DNA from: Dyadobacter sp. 676
GTDB lineage: Bacteria > Bacteroidota > Bacteroidia > Cytophagales > Spirosomataceae
Assembly: GCF_040448675.1 (NCBI RefSeq)
Contig: NZ_CP159289.1
Location: forward strand, 4,509,001 to 4,573,000
DNA length: 64,000 nt
Reading direction: 5' to 3'
Part shown: positions 15,920 to 26,294 of the stretch, piece by piece
How the letters are laid out: each line of letters opens with the position of its first letter
How positions within the stretch are numbered: position 1 is the stretch's first letter
Notes under the pieces: model-generated
The model's input: only the letters and a program-made list of their open reading frames with translations
The model's database searches: none
What the model was told of the DNA's origin: nothing
Program-made: the position numbers and the translations under genes

Positions 15920-18439
15920 TTACAATTTGAACCAGAAAGAAATCTTCACGGCGAAAGGCGTCACATCGGGGTTATCGAGGTAGGTCAGCCGATGAATAAA
16001 ATCGATGCGGCCCGTCCTGAAAATATTGTCGATCCCATATCCCAGCTCAATGTAAGGTTTTGCATTCAACTGGCTGAATGACAGTACTTCTTTTCCCGTT
16101 TCATCGGTAGTGGTGGTCAGTAACCGGTTTGTATTGCGGATGCTGCCGTAAAACAGTCTGCCGGTGGCCAGCATGCGCAGTTTGAGTTTCCGGATGACCG
16201 GAATGCGGTTGAAAATAAACCCTTCGAAATTGTGCTCCATGCGTAGCGCGAAATACCGGTCGCTGACGAACTCGAAGTAGCGCATGAGATTGTAGGCGTT
16301 TTCGACGTAAAAGAACGACTCGTTGCCCAGCGGTGTGTAAAGCAGCGGATAAGGCAGTGTGGAGGGGATATAACCGAAAGTTGCATTGTAATAGGTGCGC
16401 CCGAGGACGCCCGCACGGAAATTTTGCCGGATGTTGAAAGAAAATTTATTGTAATTGAAATCACCGCCGAGTAAATGCCTGAAGCCATGTGTGTAACGGA
16501 ACGTAAATGCAGGCGAGTTGCCATTTCCCATGCTGACGCGTTCGTTGTCGTTCAGCAAAAAAGTCTCTTTCCGCGCGAGTCGCGCTTCAAAATTGATCTC
16601 CGTAATATCGAACGCGCTTTTGACGGGCGAATTGTCGCCCGCCGCCGGATCGGTGCGGTAGCTGAACCGGAACAGCGGATCGAAAGTGCGGTGGCGTAAT
16701 TGCACGCTGCCGGTCAGGCCGTTTACAACTTCTCTTTTGAAATAGGCCGAAATATCCCGCTGCCAGTACGGCCTGCGAAATGCCCCGAACCTCGACAATG
16801 CGCCGAAAATAGTGCTGGGCCCGATCGTTTCGGCGGTCAATCCCAGTCGTTCGAGGTCTCTGGAATAGGCGATGCCGGCCATTGTCCACGGCTTGCGGCT
16901 GATGATGTAATCGAGCCCGCCGCCGTATTTGAACTCATGGTCACGCGTGCCATAAGCGCCGTAACCGCTGAAAATCCATTTTTTGCTGAACCCCGGATCG
17001 GTCCGGAAACCAAGGCGGAAACGGTGGCCTTCCACTTTGTTATAAGCGTATAAAAAAAGGTAAGGGCCGAGGTCGATATTCCATTTGTCGATCCTTTTAT
17101 AACCATTAACAAAAATGTTCAGAAGTTCGGTGTAGGTTTTGACGACCGGCAATGCTTTCAGGGAATCGATGAGCTCGAAGGTCAGCTTTTCCGTGGCACT
17201 GAGGCCTTCCGGCCGGCTTTTGATCCAGAAAGTCGAATCATGGTCGCGGTAATCTTCTTTTAGTTCGATGGCCGTATCGTAAAAGCGGATTTCGTGCGGT
17301 TGGTTGAGTTTGTACCCGGATTGGGCCGAATAAAATTTCAGCAACATGCCCGCGGCCTGGGGAGTCGGCTCGTCGACGTCGATCAGCACCCGTGTTTTGC
17401 GTGGCAACCAGTTTTTTTCATCATCCGACAGCTCGTAGGATTGCTGGATTTTAATACGATCGATGTAATTGAGGTTAGCCTGCTTGTCTACCGTGACATC
17501 TATTTGCGTCAATGCAAAAGTTTGCCCGTCCACCCACATCGTACCGGTGAACGCCAGGTCCTGCTTTTGGCGGGGCTCGAAATCGATGTGATAATCGTAG
17601 CCCGAGCCATTGAAAGCGCTGTCTGCGAGGTAATATTCGTAATAGAGCTTCCAGTTGTCGGAAATCGGTGAAACAAAATCCTTTTGGAGGATATTCAGGT
17701 AATTGTTGTAAAAATTGTATTGCTGGAAGGTCGACCCGATCAGTTGCGACACCACGCTGCCGTCCGTCAATCCTACGCCCGAAACTTTCGTTTTCTTAAT
17801 GATCTCCTTCTTTTTCTGTGGATTGTTGCGGTAGAAAACCTCGGAAACCGACTCGGAAATAAAGATCGGAATGATCGTTTCACCGTTTTCACCCCTTACT
17901 TCATCGAACTTTTCGAGCGTACGGGCCATCTTTCTGACTGGCTTCCGCTTTCTGAATGCGTCCGAAAGGTTGTCTATATCGATCTGGACCTTGTTGTAGC
18001 TTTCATATTCATAAGCAGAAAGCTCCCCGGCATTGTTTGCTTTTTTCCGTGCGACGATTTTTCGCAGAACGGCATAAGCCGGGTTTTCGCCTGCGATAAT
18101 TTTAACTTCGCGCAGCTGCATAGTGCCGGGCGAAAGCTGAATGTCGATTACCTGCGTGGTTATACCCGGTGAAATAGCCTTGCTGAGGCTCGTATATCCG
18201 ACATAGGTGGCGATGACGGAGTTGGCGGGCGGCGTGAATGTAAGCTGGTAATTCCCGTCGAAATTGGTGGTGGTGCCTGTCGGCTGTCCTCGGATACTAA
18301 TATTGGCGAAAGGAATCGGATCACCGGTCGTGGCGTCGGTAACCCGGCCTCTGATCGTGTGAACCGTTTGCGCGGCGCCCTTAGCGCAGGCGAGTATGAC
18401 CAGGAGCACTACAACGGCTATGTGCGGACGGGGCGTCAT
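15920..18439 (-). CDS. DUF5686 family outer-membrane protein with CarboxypepD_reg-like domain
   Basis: An 839-residue exported protein. After the signal peptide comes a carboxypeptidase-regulatory-like beta domain (IRGRVTDATTGDPIPFANISI, about residues 29-110), then a DUF5686 body with YESYNKVQIDIDNL and a central beta-rich part, and a C-terminal outer-membrane barrel ending in KISFWFKL with a terminal aromatic pair. The family is widespread in Bacteroidota; a role in the outer membrane, perhaps linked to TonB-type or adhesion processes, is plausible but unproven. Its start overlaps the SanA-like gene by four bases (ATGA), so they form a translationally coupled pair. Confidence 0.85.
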   Translation of the reverse strand: MTPRPHIAVVVLLVILACAKGAAQTVHTIRGRVTDATTGDPIPFANISIRGQPTGTTTNFDGNYQLTFTPPANSVIATYVGYTSLSKAISPGITTQVIDIQLSPGTMQLREVKIIAGENPAYAVLRKIVARKKANNAGELSAYEYESYNKVQIDIDNLSDAFRKRKPVRKMARTLEKFDEVRGENGETIIPIFISESVSEVFYRNNPQKKKEIIKKTKVSGVGLTDGSVVSQLIGSTFQQYNFYNNYLNILQKDFVSPISDNWKLYYEYYLADSAFNGSGYDYHIDFEPRQKQDLAFTGTMWVDGQTFALTQIDVTVDKQANLNYIDRIKIQQSYELSDDEKNWLPRKTRVLIDVDEPTPQAAGMLLKFYSAQSGYKLNQPHEIRFYDTAIELKEDYRDHDSTFWIKSRPEGLSATEKLTFELIDSLKALPVVKTYTELLNIFVNGYKRIDKWNIDLGPYLFLYAYNKVEGHRFRLGFRTDPGFSKKWIFSGYGAYGTRDHEFKYGGGLDYIISRKPWTMAGIAYSRDLERLGLTAETIGPSTIFGALSRFGAFRRPYWQRDISAYFKREVVNGLTGSVQLRHRTFDPLFRFSYRTDPAAGDNSPVKSAFDITEINFEARLARKETFLLNDNERVSMGNGNSPAFTFRYTHGFRHLLGGDFNYNKFSFNIRQNFRAGVLGRTYYNATFGYIPSTLPYPLLYTPLGNESFFYVENAYNLMRYFEFVSDRYFALRMEHNFEGFIFNRIPVIRKLKLRMLATGRLFYGSIRNTNRLLTTTTDETGKEVLSFSQLNAKPYIELGYGIDNIFRTGRIDFIHRLTYLDNPDVTPFAVKISFWFKL

Positions 18440-19098
18440 TCGTCGTGCTCATTTTTTCCGATCTGGATATTGGATGTCACATCGGCGGCGGGGCGCAGGA
18501 TATGGACGTCCAGCACGGCCTTCGGGCGCGCCAGATACTCGCGCACGAGCGTGCGGAACGAGTAGCCGTCGGGAACGTCCTGTGCTGCGAAGGAAATGGC
18601 GTTTATACCTTCGTTATGAGCAATATACAGTGCCCGTGCGTTGTGGAAATTTTGAGAAATGATGGTAAAGTTATCCTGGTTGAAAACCTGCTTGCAACGG
18701 ATAATCGAGTCGAAGGTGCGGAAACCAGCGTAATCCAGGGTCATTACGTTCTCCGGAATGCCCAGGTTCAGCAACGCGCGCTGCATATCGAGCGGTTCGT
18801 TATAGTATTGCGAATCGTTGTTCCCGCTAAGGATTATATACTTGATCTTTCCCTCTTTGAAAAGCCGGGCGGTTGCTTCCATCCGGTATTTGAAAAAGAG
18901 GTTCTCAGTGCCTTTCTCCGATTTCTTGCTCGTGCCCAGCACCAGCGCCACGTCGTTGGGCGGCAGGCTTTCGATTGAGAAATAGGAATATTGGCGCGTA
19001 CAGTAAACTACCCAGAAATTACAAAGCAGGATGAAAACCATGCAGGCAAATAATAAGGCTAATATGATTTTAATCAACTTTTTCACCTGTGCATGCAT
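18436..19098 (-). CDS. SanA/YdcF-like DUF218 membrane protein
   Basis: A 220-residue protein with one N-terminal transmembrane segment (about residues 10-30) and a soluble DUF218 domain: VALVLGTSKKSEKG, YIILSGNNDSQYYNEPLDM, TFDSIIRCKQVF and a NFHNARALYIA block. SanA of enteric bacteria has a role in envelope barrier function at high temperature; the biochemical activity is not known. Coupling with the downstream DUF5686 gene through an ATGA overlap hints at an envelope job. Confidence 0.85.
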   Translation of the reverse strand: MHAQVKKLIKIILALLFACMVFILLCNFWVVYCTRQYSYFSIESLPPNDVALVLGTSKKSEKGTENLFFKYRMEATARLFKEGKIKYIILSGNNDSQYYNEPLDMQRALLNLGIPENVMTLDYAGFRTFDSIIRCKQVFNQDNFTIISQNFHNARALYIAHNEGINAISFAAQDVPDGYSFRTLVREYLARPKAVLDVHILRPAADVTSNIQIGKNEHDE

Positions 19099-19211
19099 TG
19101 CCTTGTGAATTTCAGTTTCTGGGTATGCCGTCGGGCCGCGTACCTCCCGATAATCATTCCGATCCGGTGTACGCTACGGCCTTCTGTGGCTGATGCCCGG
19201 AACGGGAGGGG

Positions 19212-21951
19212 CTATTCAAACAGCCCCAGCTGACTCCTTGAATCCGGGCCTTTCTTGCCTTCCTTCTTTGGTTTGGCCTCGTTTTTAGTGTCGTGTTCCT
19301 GGCTATCGTCGGTTTCTTCCGGTCCCGCCGCGGCATCGCTTCCGTCTTCGTCTCCTACCTGGTTAACAGTATTTTCCGTCAAAGCATTCGCCGCATCGTC
19401 GTCTTCAGTCAATTCGTCGCCGGCCGGTTCCGCAGGTTCTTCCGCCGGTGCTGGTAACGGTTCGAGCCAGCGGATATCCTTGAACTTGTCGTTCGGAATC
19501 CGGTTGCCCTGTGCGCGCCAGCCACGGATATCGACCATGTCTTCCACCAGATATTCCTCCACGCTTTGCTCTTTCTGGGCCGTTTTGGGATAAACGATTT
19601 CCAGCCGCGGACGTATATCTGTGCTCGCCATAATCAGCTTGCTGTTTTTAGCGTCGCTGATAAAGAGGAATTTCTTGTCGAGCGAAGAAGTCTCTATGTT
19701 GAACCGTTTAATGAAATGCTGTTTTTGGCCTCCATCGAAATAAATCGCGGTGATCGGCAGTTTGGAGTCGAATTTCTTGACAAGCAGCACTTCGTTCGGC
19801 TCGTAGTGGTTTGTCAGGTCGAAATTGGTGAGCTCGTATGTGCCGTCCTTGTAAATGACCACGATGTTGTCGCTCGGGCCGAAATTGCCAAGATATTCGC
19901 CGCGTTCGTCGCGGTTCAAACGGCCGATGATCGGATCGAACCACATATCCACGCCCCCTAACGTCGAACGGCCGGCCTGTTTCAGGGTAATTTTCCGGAC
20001 GGGGTATTTGGTCAGGATGTTACCCATCGCGCTCCGGTTCTTGATCAGCAGCTCGGCGAAGTTGTAGTCGAACTGCTTCACCTTCGCCTTGCTCTGGGCG
20101 GTGAGATTAACCGTAATGATCTCCGCTTCGCCATTATCGTTAGCCGTGAAATAGGTGATTTTCGATTTTGGCGTGCCTTGCGTGAGCTCGTACTCGCGGT
20201 CGCGGGTGACGGCGGTTACCTGGAAGCGCTTCGCGTAGGAAACGCCGGTTTTGCCATCGACATACACCATATTATACACCTTGCGCTCATCGTTTTTGAC
20301 AAAAACAGCGCAATAGATAATATCCTTGCCCACAAATACCTTTTCCTGCACTTTGGTAACCACACAGCGGCCGTCGGCCCGGAAAACGATGATGTCGTCG
20401 ATATCGGAGCAATCCATTACGTATTCGTCTTTTTTAAGGCCGTAGCCGATAAAGCCTTCCGCCCGGTTGACGTACAGCTTCTGGTTGTTGGCTGCCACGA
20501 TGTTTGCGGCGATCTGGTTGAATGCGCGGATTTCGGTCCTTCTTCCTCTGCCTTTTCCGTACTTTTTCAATAAATCCCTGAAATACTCGATCGCGAAACG
20601 CGTAATATGCGCCAGGTTATCTTCGGTTTCCGCAAGGTCCTGCTCCCATTTGCGCATCAGTTCGTCGGCTTTGAAACCGTCGTATTTCGAGATCCGTTTA
20701 ATGCGTATTTCGGTCAGGGCGACAATGTCATCGTCGTTGATCTCGCGGTAGAATTGCGCCTTGTACGGTTCGAGCCCTTTGTCGATCGTCCGGATCACCG
20801 CCTCGAACGTTTCGCATTCCTCGATGTCGCGGTAGATGCGGTTTTCGATAAATATCTTTTCCAGCGAGCCGTAAAGAATTTTTTCCAGCAATTCGAGCCG
20901 CTTGATTTCGAGTTCGCGCTGTAAAAGATGGACGGTTTGCTGGGTGTTGTATTTCAAAATGTCGGTCACGCCGACGAAATGCGGTTTGTCGCCTATAATG
21001 ATACAGGCATTCGGCGAAATGGAAACCTCGCATTCCGTGAATGCGTATAAGGCGTCCATGGTAATGTCCGGCGAAACGCCGGGCGCCAGATGCACCTGGA
21101 TTTCCACATCAGCAGCGGTATTATCGACCACTTTCTTGATCTTGATCTTGCCCGCGTCGTTGGCTTTGATGATCGATTCGATGAGGGAAGTAGTGGTTGT
21201 GCCGAAAGGAATGTCCCGGATGACGAGCATCTTTTTGTCCTCTTCCTCGATTTTGGCACGTACCCGAACTTTGCCGCCGCGTTGCCCGTCGTTATAGTTG
21301 GAAACATCGATCAGGCCGCCCGTCAGAAAGTCGGGATAAATAGCGACCTCCTTGCCTTGCAGCACGCTGATGGACGCTTCGATCAGCTCGCAGAAGTTAT
21401 GCGGGAGGATTTTGGTGGATAAACCCACCGCAATGCCCTCGACGCCAAGCGAAAGCAGCAGCGGGAATTTTACGGGCAAAGTAACCGGTTCGCGTTTGCG
21501 GCCGTCGTAGGAAAGCTGCCATTCGGTGGTGTCGTCGTTGAAAACGATCTCTTTTGCGAAGCGCGACAACCGGACCTCGATGTAACGGGCGGCCGCCGCG
21601 CCGTCGCCCGTACGAATATCCCCCCCAGTTGCCCTGGGTATCAAAAAGTAACTCCTTTTGCCCGATATTGACGATGGCATCGTAAATAGACGCGTCGCCG
21701 TGCGGGTGGTATTGCATGGAAGAGCCGACCACGTTGGCGACTTTGTTGAAGCGGCCGTCGTCCATTTCATTGAGCGCGTGCATAATGCGGCGCTGAACGG
21801 GTTTCAGACCGTCTTCGACCGCCGGAACGGCTCGTTCCAGAATTACATAAGAGGCATAATCGAGAAACCAGTTTTCGTATAAGCCCGAAATGGGCAGTTT
21901 ATCATGCAATCCGCTATCTTCTACGTCGGGCGCAACTCCGTTTTCGTCCAT
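19212..21951 (-). CDS. parC: DNA gyrase/topoisomerase IV subunit A, frameshifted in this sequence
   Basis: The breakage-rejoining subunit of a type IIA topoisomerase. The N-terminal part starts at 21951 and has ERAVPAVEDGLKPVQRR and YHPHGDASIYDA. A run of seven C on the plus strand (21620-21626) breaks the frame; with six, the sequence becomes FDTQGNWGDIRTGDGAAAARYIEVRLS, which carries the catalytic Tyr. The product is then 912 residues, with a C-terminal beta-propeller region and an acidic tail ending in LGLFE. The type with this C terminus and without a gyrase box looks like the topoisomerase IV side (ParC), but the gyrA/parC split is not certain. It must be functional, so the break is probably an artefact. 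Confidence 0.9.
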
Positions 21952-22117
21952 AAATGCAGGAGGAACCAGGTTTTAAGTATTCAGAAATAGATTATCAGCC
22001 ATCCGCTTCCCGGTCTTCATTGGGGGACTGGCTCCATCAAAAGAAAGAAACAGGGTGAAGTTTACCGGAAGAATCAGGTTGAATGAACTGCTAATATAGC
22101 AAATTAAGCGATAAAAC

Positions 22118-22759
22118 TCAGTTGTCCGGCGCATTCAGCACAGCCAGCAGTTCACTGATCATCATCGCCGTAGCACCCCAGATTTTATAACCCTGCACCA
22201 TGTAATGCGGCGCATGTACCTGTTCCCCACGTACTTGGATATCGCTCGATCCGATAATATTAATATCAGAGATTTCCTCCAATTTGATCTCAAAAATATC
22301 TTCCACCTCGCGGGGGTCGGGGTAGAAGTCGGGGCGGTAGGGCATGGCGGCTACCACAGGCAACACGTGAAAGTTGCTCGCCGGAATGAAAAGTTCGGTC
22401 AACGCGCCTAATATTTTGACATCCGTCAATCGCAAACCTATTTCCTCCTGGGCCTCCCGCAATGCAGTGCGTATCAGGTTTTCGTCGCTCAATTCGTAAC
22501 GTCCCCCGGGGAATGCTACCTGGCCGCTGTGCACGCCATCGTACGCCGGGCGCAGGATCAGCGGAAAATAGATTTCGTCCTGATACGGATAAAACAGGAT
22601 CAGTACTGCACTTTTGCGCGTTTTGGGGTTGGGCTTGAAAGTCAGACGAAGGCGGGAAGACGCTTGCATGGTCCGGTGGGCCGCCTCACCGGGTAGCGGA
22701 AATGTTAATTTCTGAGTTAGCTGTTCGGTAAATGCGGAAAATGATTCCAGTGCGGCCAT
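22118..22759 (-). CDS. Nudix hydrolase, CoA pyrophosphatase type (NudL-like)
   Basis: A 213-residue Nudix enzyme. The Nudix box is complete (GRYELSDENLIRTALREAQEEIGL, with the Glu-rich metal site) and is preceded by LRPAYDGVHSGQVAFPGG, a segment shared by coenzyme A diphosphatases such as NudL. The reaction would be hydrolysis of CoA or its derivatives to 3',5'-ADP and phosphopantetheine. Substrate assignment is by similarity of this insert only. Confidence 0.85.
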   Translation of the reverse strand: MAALESFSAFTEQLTQKLTFPLPGEAAHRTMQASSRLRLTFKPNPKTRKSAVLILFYPYQDEIYFPLILRPAYDGVHSGQVAFPGGRYELSDENLIRTALREAQEEIGLRLTDVKILGALTELFIPASNFHVLPVVAAMPYRPDFYPDPREVEDIFEIKLEEISDINIIGSSDIQVRGEQVHAPHYMVQGYKIWGATAMMISELLAVLNAPDN

Positions 22760-22820
22760 GTCGGCTGGGTTATTGAAGAGTTAGGTGGCGGAAGATTACG
22801 CCTAAGTTAATGTACGAAAC

Positions 22821-23316
22821 CTAAATCTTCGCGTAGTTGAGCTCTCTTTTGAAGTCGAAAAAGCTTTCGAGGCTCAGATATTCGTCCAATTCTTCCCAGT
22901 GAATGCTGTCGCCTAAGGGGCCGAGTTCAAATCGAAGCAGCTGCTCTGAAGTAGCGTTTTCCAGTCGTTTGAACCAAGCCAGCGGATTACCGATGATGTG
23001 ACCGCTGTCGAGCACCAGGTATATATTGGTTTCGTCAAACCAAACTCTATGGATCTTCATAGCTTCTGCTTTTTTCATATTAAAATTCACCATGAAATTC
23101 GTGCCATTTTTTACAATCAGTTCCGAATGCTGTTCAACCAACGCCTCGGCGGGCATCGGGTCTTTCGGTTTGATTCCGTGACTTTCTACTAACCTCACCG
23201 GATTTACTTCAAACTTCGCAGTGCCATCGGCATTTCTGACTTGAATGTGGATAGGTAGATGTTCAAGACTGTAAAAAGAAAAACTTCATCCCGAACATCC
23301 GGAAAATTTCAGGCAT
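22821..23316 (-). CDS. DUF4160-DUF2442 fusion protein, frameshifted
   Basis: Starting at ATG 23316 the product opens MPEIFRMFGMKFFF, then a run of five A on the plus strand (23273-23277) throws the frame; removing one gives FFYSLEHLPIHIQVRNADG. The corrected product of 164 residues joins a DUF4160 domain (about residues 1-85, up to the Glu-rich helix) with a DUF2442 domain (about 90-164, MKIHRVWFDETNIYLVLDSG and LGPLGDSIHWEELDEYLSLE). These two domains are normally encoded by adjacent genes, often with a toxin-antitoxin-like setting. The downstream part alone can be read from GTG 23198. The function is unknown. The break may be an error or real decay. Confidence 0.75.
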
Positions 23317-23388
23317 AACTAGTGTGTGATAAGTGTTTACAATAGATATACACAAATATAGCAATTACTTAAATCGATTGTAAATACC

Positions 23389-24972
23389 CTAAGCGAGCGC
23401 TCTCGCATACAACTTCGCCAGTTGCTCTGCACATCTTTCTCCATCCATGGCGGCCGACATAATGCCTCCCGCATACCCGGCCCCTTCGCCGCAAGGGAAC
23501 AAACCTTTTATTTCCGGATGCTCACATGTGTCGCGTTCGCGGGGGATGCGTACCGGCGAGGAAGTGCGGCTTTCGACGCCGATGAGCTGGGCGTCGCCGG
23601 AGAGGTAACCGCGTATTTTCCGGCCGAAATCCGATAACGCATCGCGCAACGGGAAGGCGATGTGCGCCGGCAGGACGTCGTATAAATCGACCGATTGCAG
23701 GCCGGGTTGGTACGAAGTATCGCGCAACTGGGCGGAAGTACGACCTTTCACAAAGTCCAGGGCAAGCTGAGCCGGTGCTGTTTGTGTGGCACCCGCGAGT
23801 TTGCAGGCGGCTTGTTCCAGCTCGCGTTGCAGTTGCAGACCGGCCATCGGGCCGAATTCTCTATAAGGGACAAGATCGGCGTCTTCGATCGTCACCACCA
23901 TCCCCGAATTGGCATAGGGCGAATCCCTGCGCGAAGGTGACATGCCGTTGACGACCACCTCGCCGGAAGCCGTAGCGGCTGGCACGATAAAGCCGCCCGG
24001 GCACATACAAAAGGAGAAAACGCCCCGTTGCGCGCCTTTGTAGTGGGTTTGAGTGACGAGGCTGTAAGAAGCGGCAGGCAGGTACGGGCCGCGATCGACC
24101 TCACAGTGATATTGTATTTTGTCAATCGTATTCTGAGGATGCTCGATCCGAACGCCCATTGCGAAGGACTTGCTTTCGATCAGGACGTTTTTTGCATGAA
24201 GCATCTCATAAATGTCCCGCGCGGAATGCCCGGTTGCTAAAATAACGCCGAGGCCCGTATGCTCGTCGTAATGGTTCGTCACGACGCCGGTGATCCGGTT
24301 GTCACGGATGACGAGATCGGTGACTTTGGTATCGAAATGGATTTCGCCGCCTGCATTCAAAATACTTTCACGCATTTCGGAGACAACAACCGGTAGTTTG
24401 TTTGTACCGATATGCGGATGTGTATCGATCAGGATCTGTTCGCTGGCGCTGTGTGCGACGAAAATTTCCAGCACCCGGCGAATATCGCCCCGTTTGTTGG
24501 AGCGTGTATAGAGCTTGCCGTCGGAGTAAGTGCCGGCACCGCCTTCTCCGAAGCAGTAGTTGGATTCCGGGTTGACGTGGTGTTCCTTGTTAATAGCTGC
24601 GAGGTCGCGCCGTCTCGTACGTACATCTTTTCCCCGTTCAAACAAAACGGGCTTGATCCCCAGCTCGATGAGTCGCAATGCGGCAAACATTCCGGCCGGT
24701 CCGCAGCCGACGATCAACGCCTGCGGGCGCTTGCTTACATCCGGGTACACAATGCGCGTGCCTGCCAATGGGGGAGGGGTTTCCCCGACGTAAACTTCGG
24801 CTTGCACATTAATTTTCACTTGCCGGCTACGGGCATCAATCGATTGGCGCGTTTTGCGGATAAAAGGTGCGTCGCTTTCGCGCAGGCGAAGTTTTTGAAT
24901 TACAAACCGACGGAAATTGTCCTCGTCCAGCGCGATTTCCGGCGCCAGGGAAAGTTGAAGCGTATGTTGCAT
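23389..24972 (-). CDS. NAD(P)/FAD-dependent oxidoreductase, COG2509 type
   Basis: A 527-residue flavoprotein of the COG2509 group. A short N-terminal domain (residues 1-85) precedes a dinucleotide-binding fold, ALIVGCGPAGMFAALRLIELG, and the characteristic block NYCFGEGGAGTYSDGKLYTR. The C-terminal FAD contact GEGAGYAGGIMSAAMDG is complete. Members are annotated as uncharacterised FAD-dependent dehydrogenases. The gene lies upstream of a repeat-rich gap and has no obvious partner. Confidence 0.9.
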   Translation of the reverse strand: MQHTLQLSLAPEIALDEDNFRRFVIQKLRLRESDAPFIRKTRQSIDARSRQVKINVQAEVYVGETPPPLAGTRIVYPDVSKRPQALIVGCGPAGMFAALRLIELGIKPVLFERGKDVRTRRRDLAAINKEHHVNPESNYCFGEGGAGTYSDGKLYTRSNKRGDIRRVLEIFVAHSASEQILIDTHPHIGTNKLPVVVSEMRESILNAGGEIHFDTKVTDLVIRDNRITGVVTNHYDEHTGLGVILATGHSARDIYEMLHAKNVLIESKSFAMGVRIEHPQNTIDKIQYHCEVDRGPYLPAASYSLVTQTHYKGAQRGVFSFCMCPGGFIVPAATASGEVVVNGMSPSRRDSPYANSGMVVTIEDADLVPYREFGPMAGLQLQRELEQAACKLAGATQTAPAQLALDFVKGRTSAQLRDTSYQPGLQSVDLYDVLPAHIAFPLRDALSDFGRKIRGYLSGDAQLIGVESRTSSPVRIPRERDTCEHPEIKGLFPCGEGAGYAGGIMSAAMDGERCAEQLAKLYARALA

Positions 24973-25102
24973 GCGGAAAGGGATTTATCCTTTAATGCCG
25001 CAAAGTTAATATTTTTAACTTGACACACTTCTTTGAACTCCCTTTCCCAGCCGGCCACCGCTCATAATCTAACTACAACGACACTCACCAGCCACTCCAA
25101 AC

Positions 25103-25146
25103 GACTCCTGACAACACCCGACAATCCCTGACAACACTTGACAACC
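25103..25146. repeat. short degenerate tandem repeats, TGACAACAC type
   Basis: Four near-copies of a unit with core TGACAACACxTGACAA or CGACAATCC appear in 44 bases before the sugar isomerase-like gene. The same core in reverse complement fills the gap at 39302-39480. Units are 10-14 bases long and imperfect, unlike CRISPR repeats. Confidence 0.7.
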
Positions 25147-25239
25147 CACATACCACACCAACTCCGCCCGGGTAGCAAACCGCCCGGCGCTACTTTAATG
25201 CATAAACGACCACAAAGCACCATCCAAAACCCTGAAATC

Positions 25240-26163
25240 ATGTCGCAAAGCCGCCGTCAATTCCTGAATACCCTGGCTGTATCCGCCGGGGCTGCCGTGC
25301 TCTCGGAAGCTGCTCGCGCCGAACAAAACGCGGGGCCATACCCATTATCGTGCAACCAGTATTCGTGGATTACCTTTTATGCCCGCGATGGCAAGGACTG
25401 GGGCAAGGATTTGGACGCCTCGCTGGCCGAGTTTGCTTCGACGGGGCTGAAAGCCTACGAACCTGCGTTCAATACAGCGGCCGAGGTGCCAGAACTACTT
25501 CCGGTACTCAAAAAATACCAGTTGGCGATGCCCTCGGTTTATGTCAATACTTCATTGCATGAAGCGGCGGAAGCGTCTAAATCCATCGAATCCGTGCTGG
25601 CGATCGCGGAAGCGCTGAAACCTGTCGATACTAAAATCATCGTCACCAACCCGAACCCTATTCAATGGGGAAGCGACAAGAACAAAACCGACGGGCAACT
25701 GACCGAACAAGCCGGAAACCTCGATAAGCTCGGGGCCGAACTGAGGAAGCGTGGCATGGCCCTCGCATACCATACGCACGACGTGGAGTTGCGCGCCGCT
25801 GCACGGGAGTTCCACCACATGCTGCTCGCTACCGATCCGAAAAATGTGTCGCTATGCCTGGATGTGCATTGGGTTTACCGCGGCTCCGGCAATTCGGAGG
25901 TGGCATTGTTCGACATTGTAAAACTGTATGGCAAACGCATCGCGGAGCTGCATTTGCGGCAATCGAAAGGCGGGATCTGGCAGGAGACGTTCACGGAAGG
26001 AGACATCGATTATCCAAAATTGGCGCAAATGCTGGATAGCATGGGCGTGAAGCCGCATTTGGTTCTGGAACAATGTCTTGAAAAAACTTCGCCGAAGACC
26101 ATGGACGGCGTTCAGGCGCATAAGGAGGATTTGGTTTATGTGAAGAAGGTGTTTGGGGTTTAA
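25240..26163 (+). CDS. Tat-exported sugar phosphate isomerase/epimerase-like protein
   Basis: The start is ATG 25240, which puts the Tat motif at the N terminus (SRRQFLNTLAVSAGAAV); the frame is open further upstream without support. The remaining about 275 residues form a TIM-barrel of the xylose isomerase/AP endonuclease 2 family, with SCNQYSWI, EPAFN, the metal-site stretches LAYHTHDVELR, LCLDVHWVYRG and ELHLRQSKGG, and LVLEQ near the end. The catalytic role is epimerisation or isomerisation of a sugar or sugar-like compound; the substrate is not known. A Tat signal implies folding before export, consistent with a bound metal. Confidence 0.82.
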   Translation: MSQSRRQFLNTLAVSAGAAVLSEAARAEQNAGPYPLSCNQYSWITFYARDGKDWGKDLDASLAEFASTGLKAYEPAFNTAAEVPELLPVLKKYQLAMPSVYVNTSLHEAAEASKSIESVLAIAEALKPVDTKIIVTNPNPIQWGSDKNKTDGQLTEQAGNLDKLGAELRKRGMALAYHTHDVELRAAAREFHHMLLATDPKNVSLCLDVHWVYRGSGNSEVALFDIVKLYGKRIAELHLRQSKGGIWQETFTEGDIDYPKLAQMLDSMGVKPHLVLEQCLEKTSPKTMDGVQAHKEDLVYVKKVFGV

Positions 26164-26294
26164 TTTATTTTGATGCGCCGGGATTAATTCAGAAATTGTA
26201 AACAACCTTTGGTTATGCCGGGCAATCACCCGTTGATGATGTATTCGAGCGAGGAGGCCAAAGGCTAGCTCATATACGCCTGACTTCATTCTCA

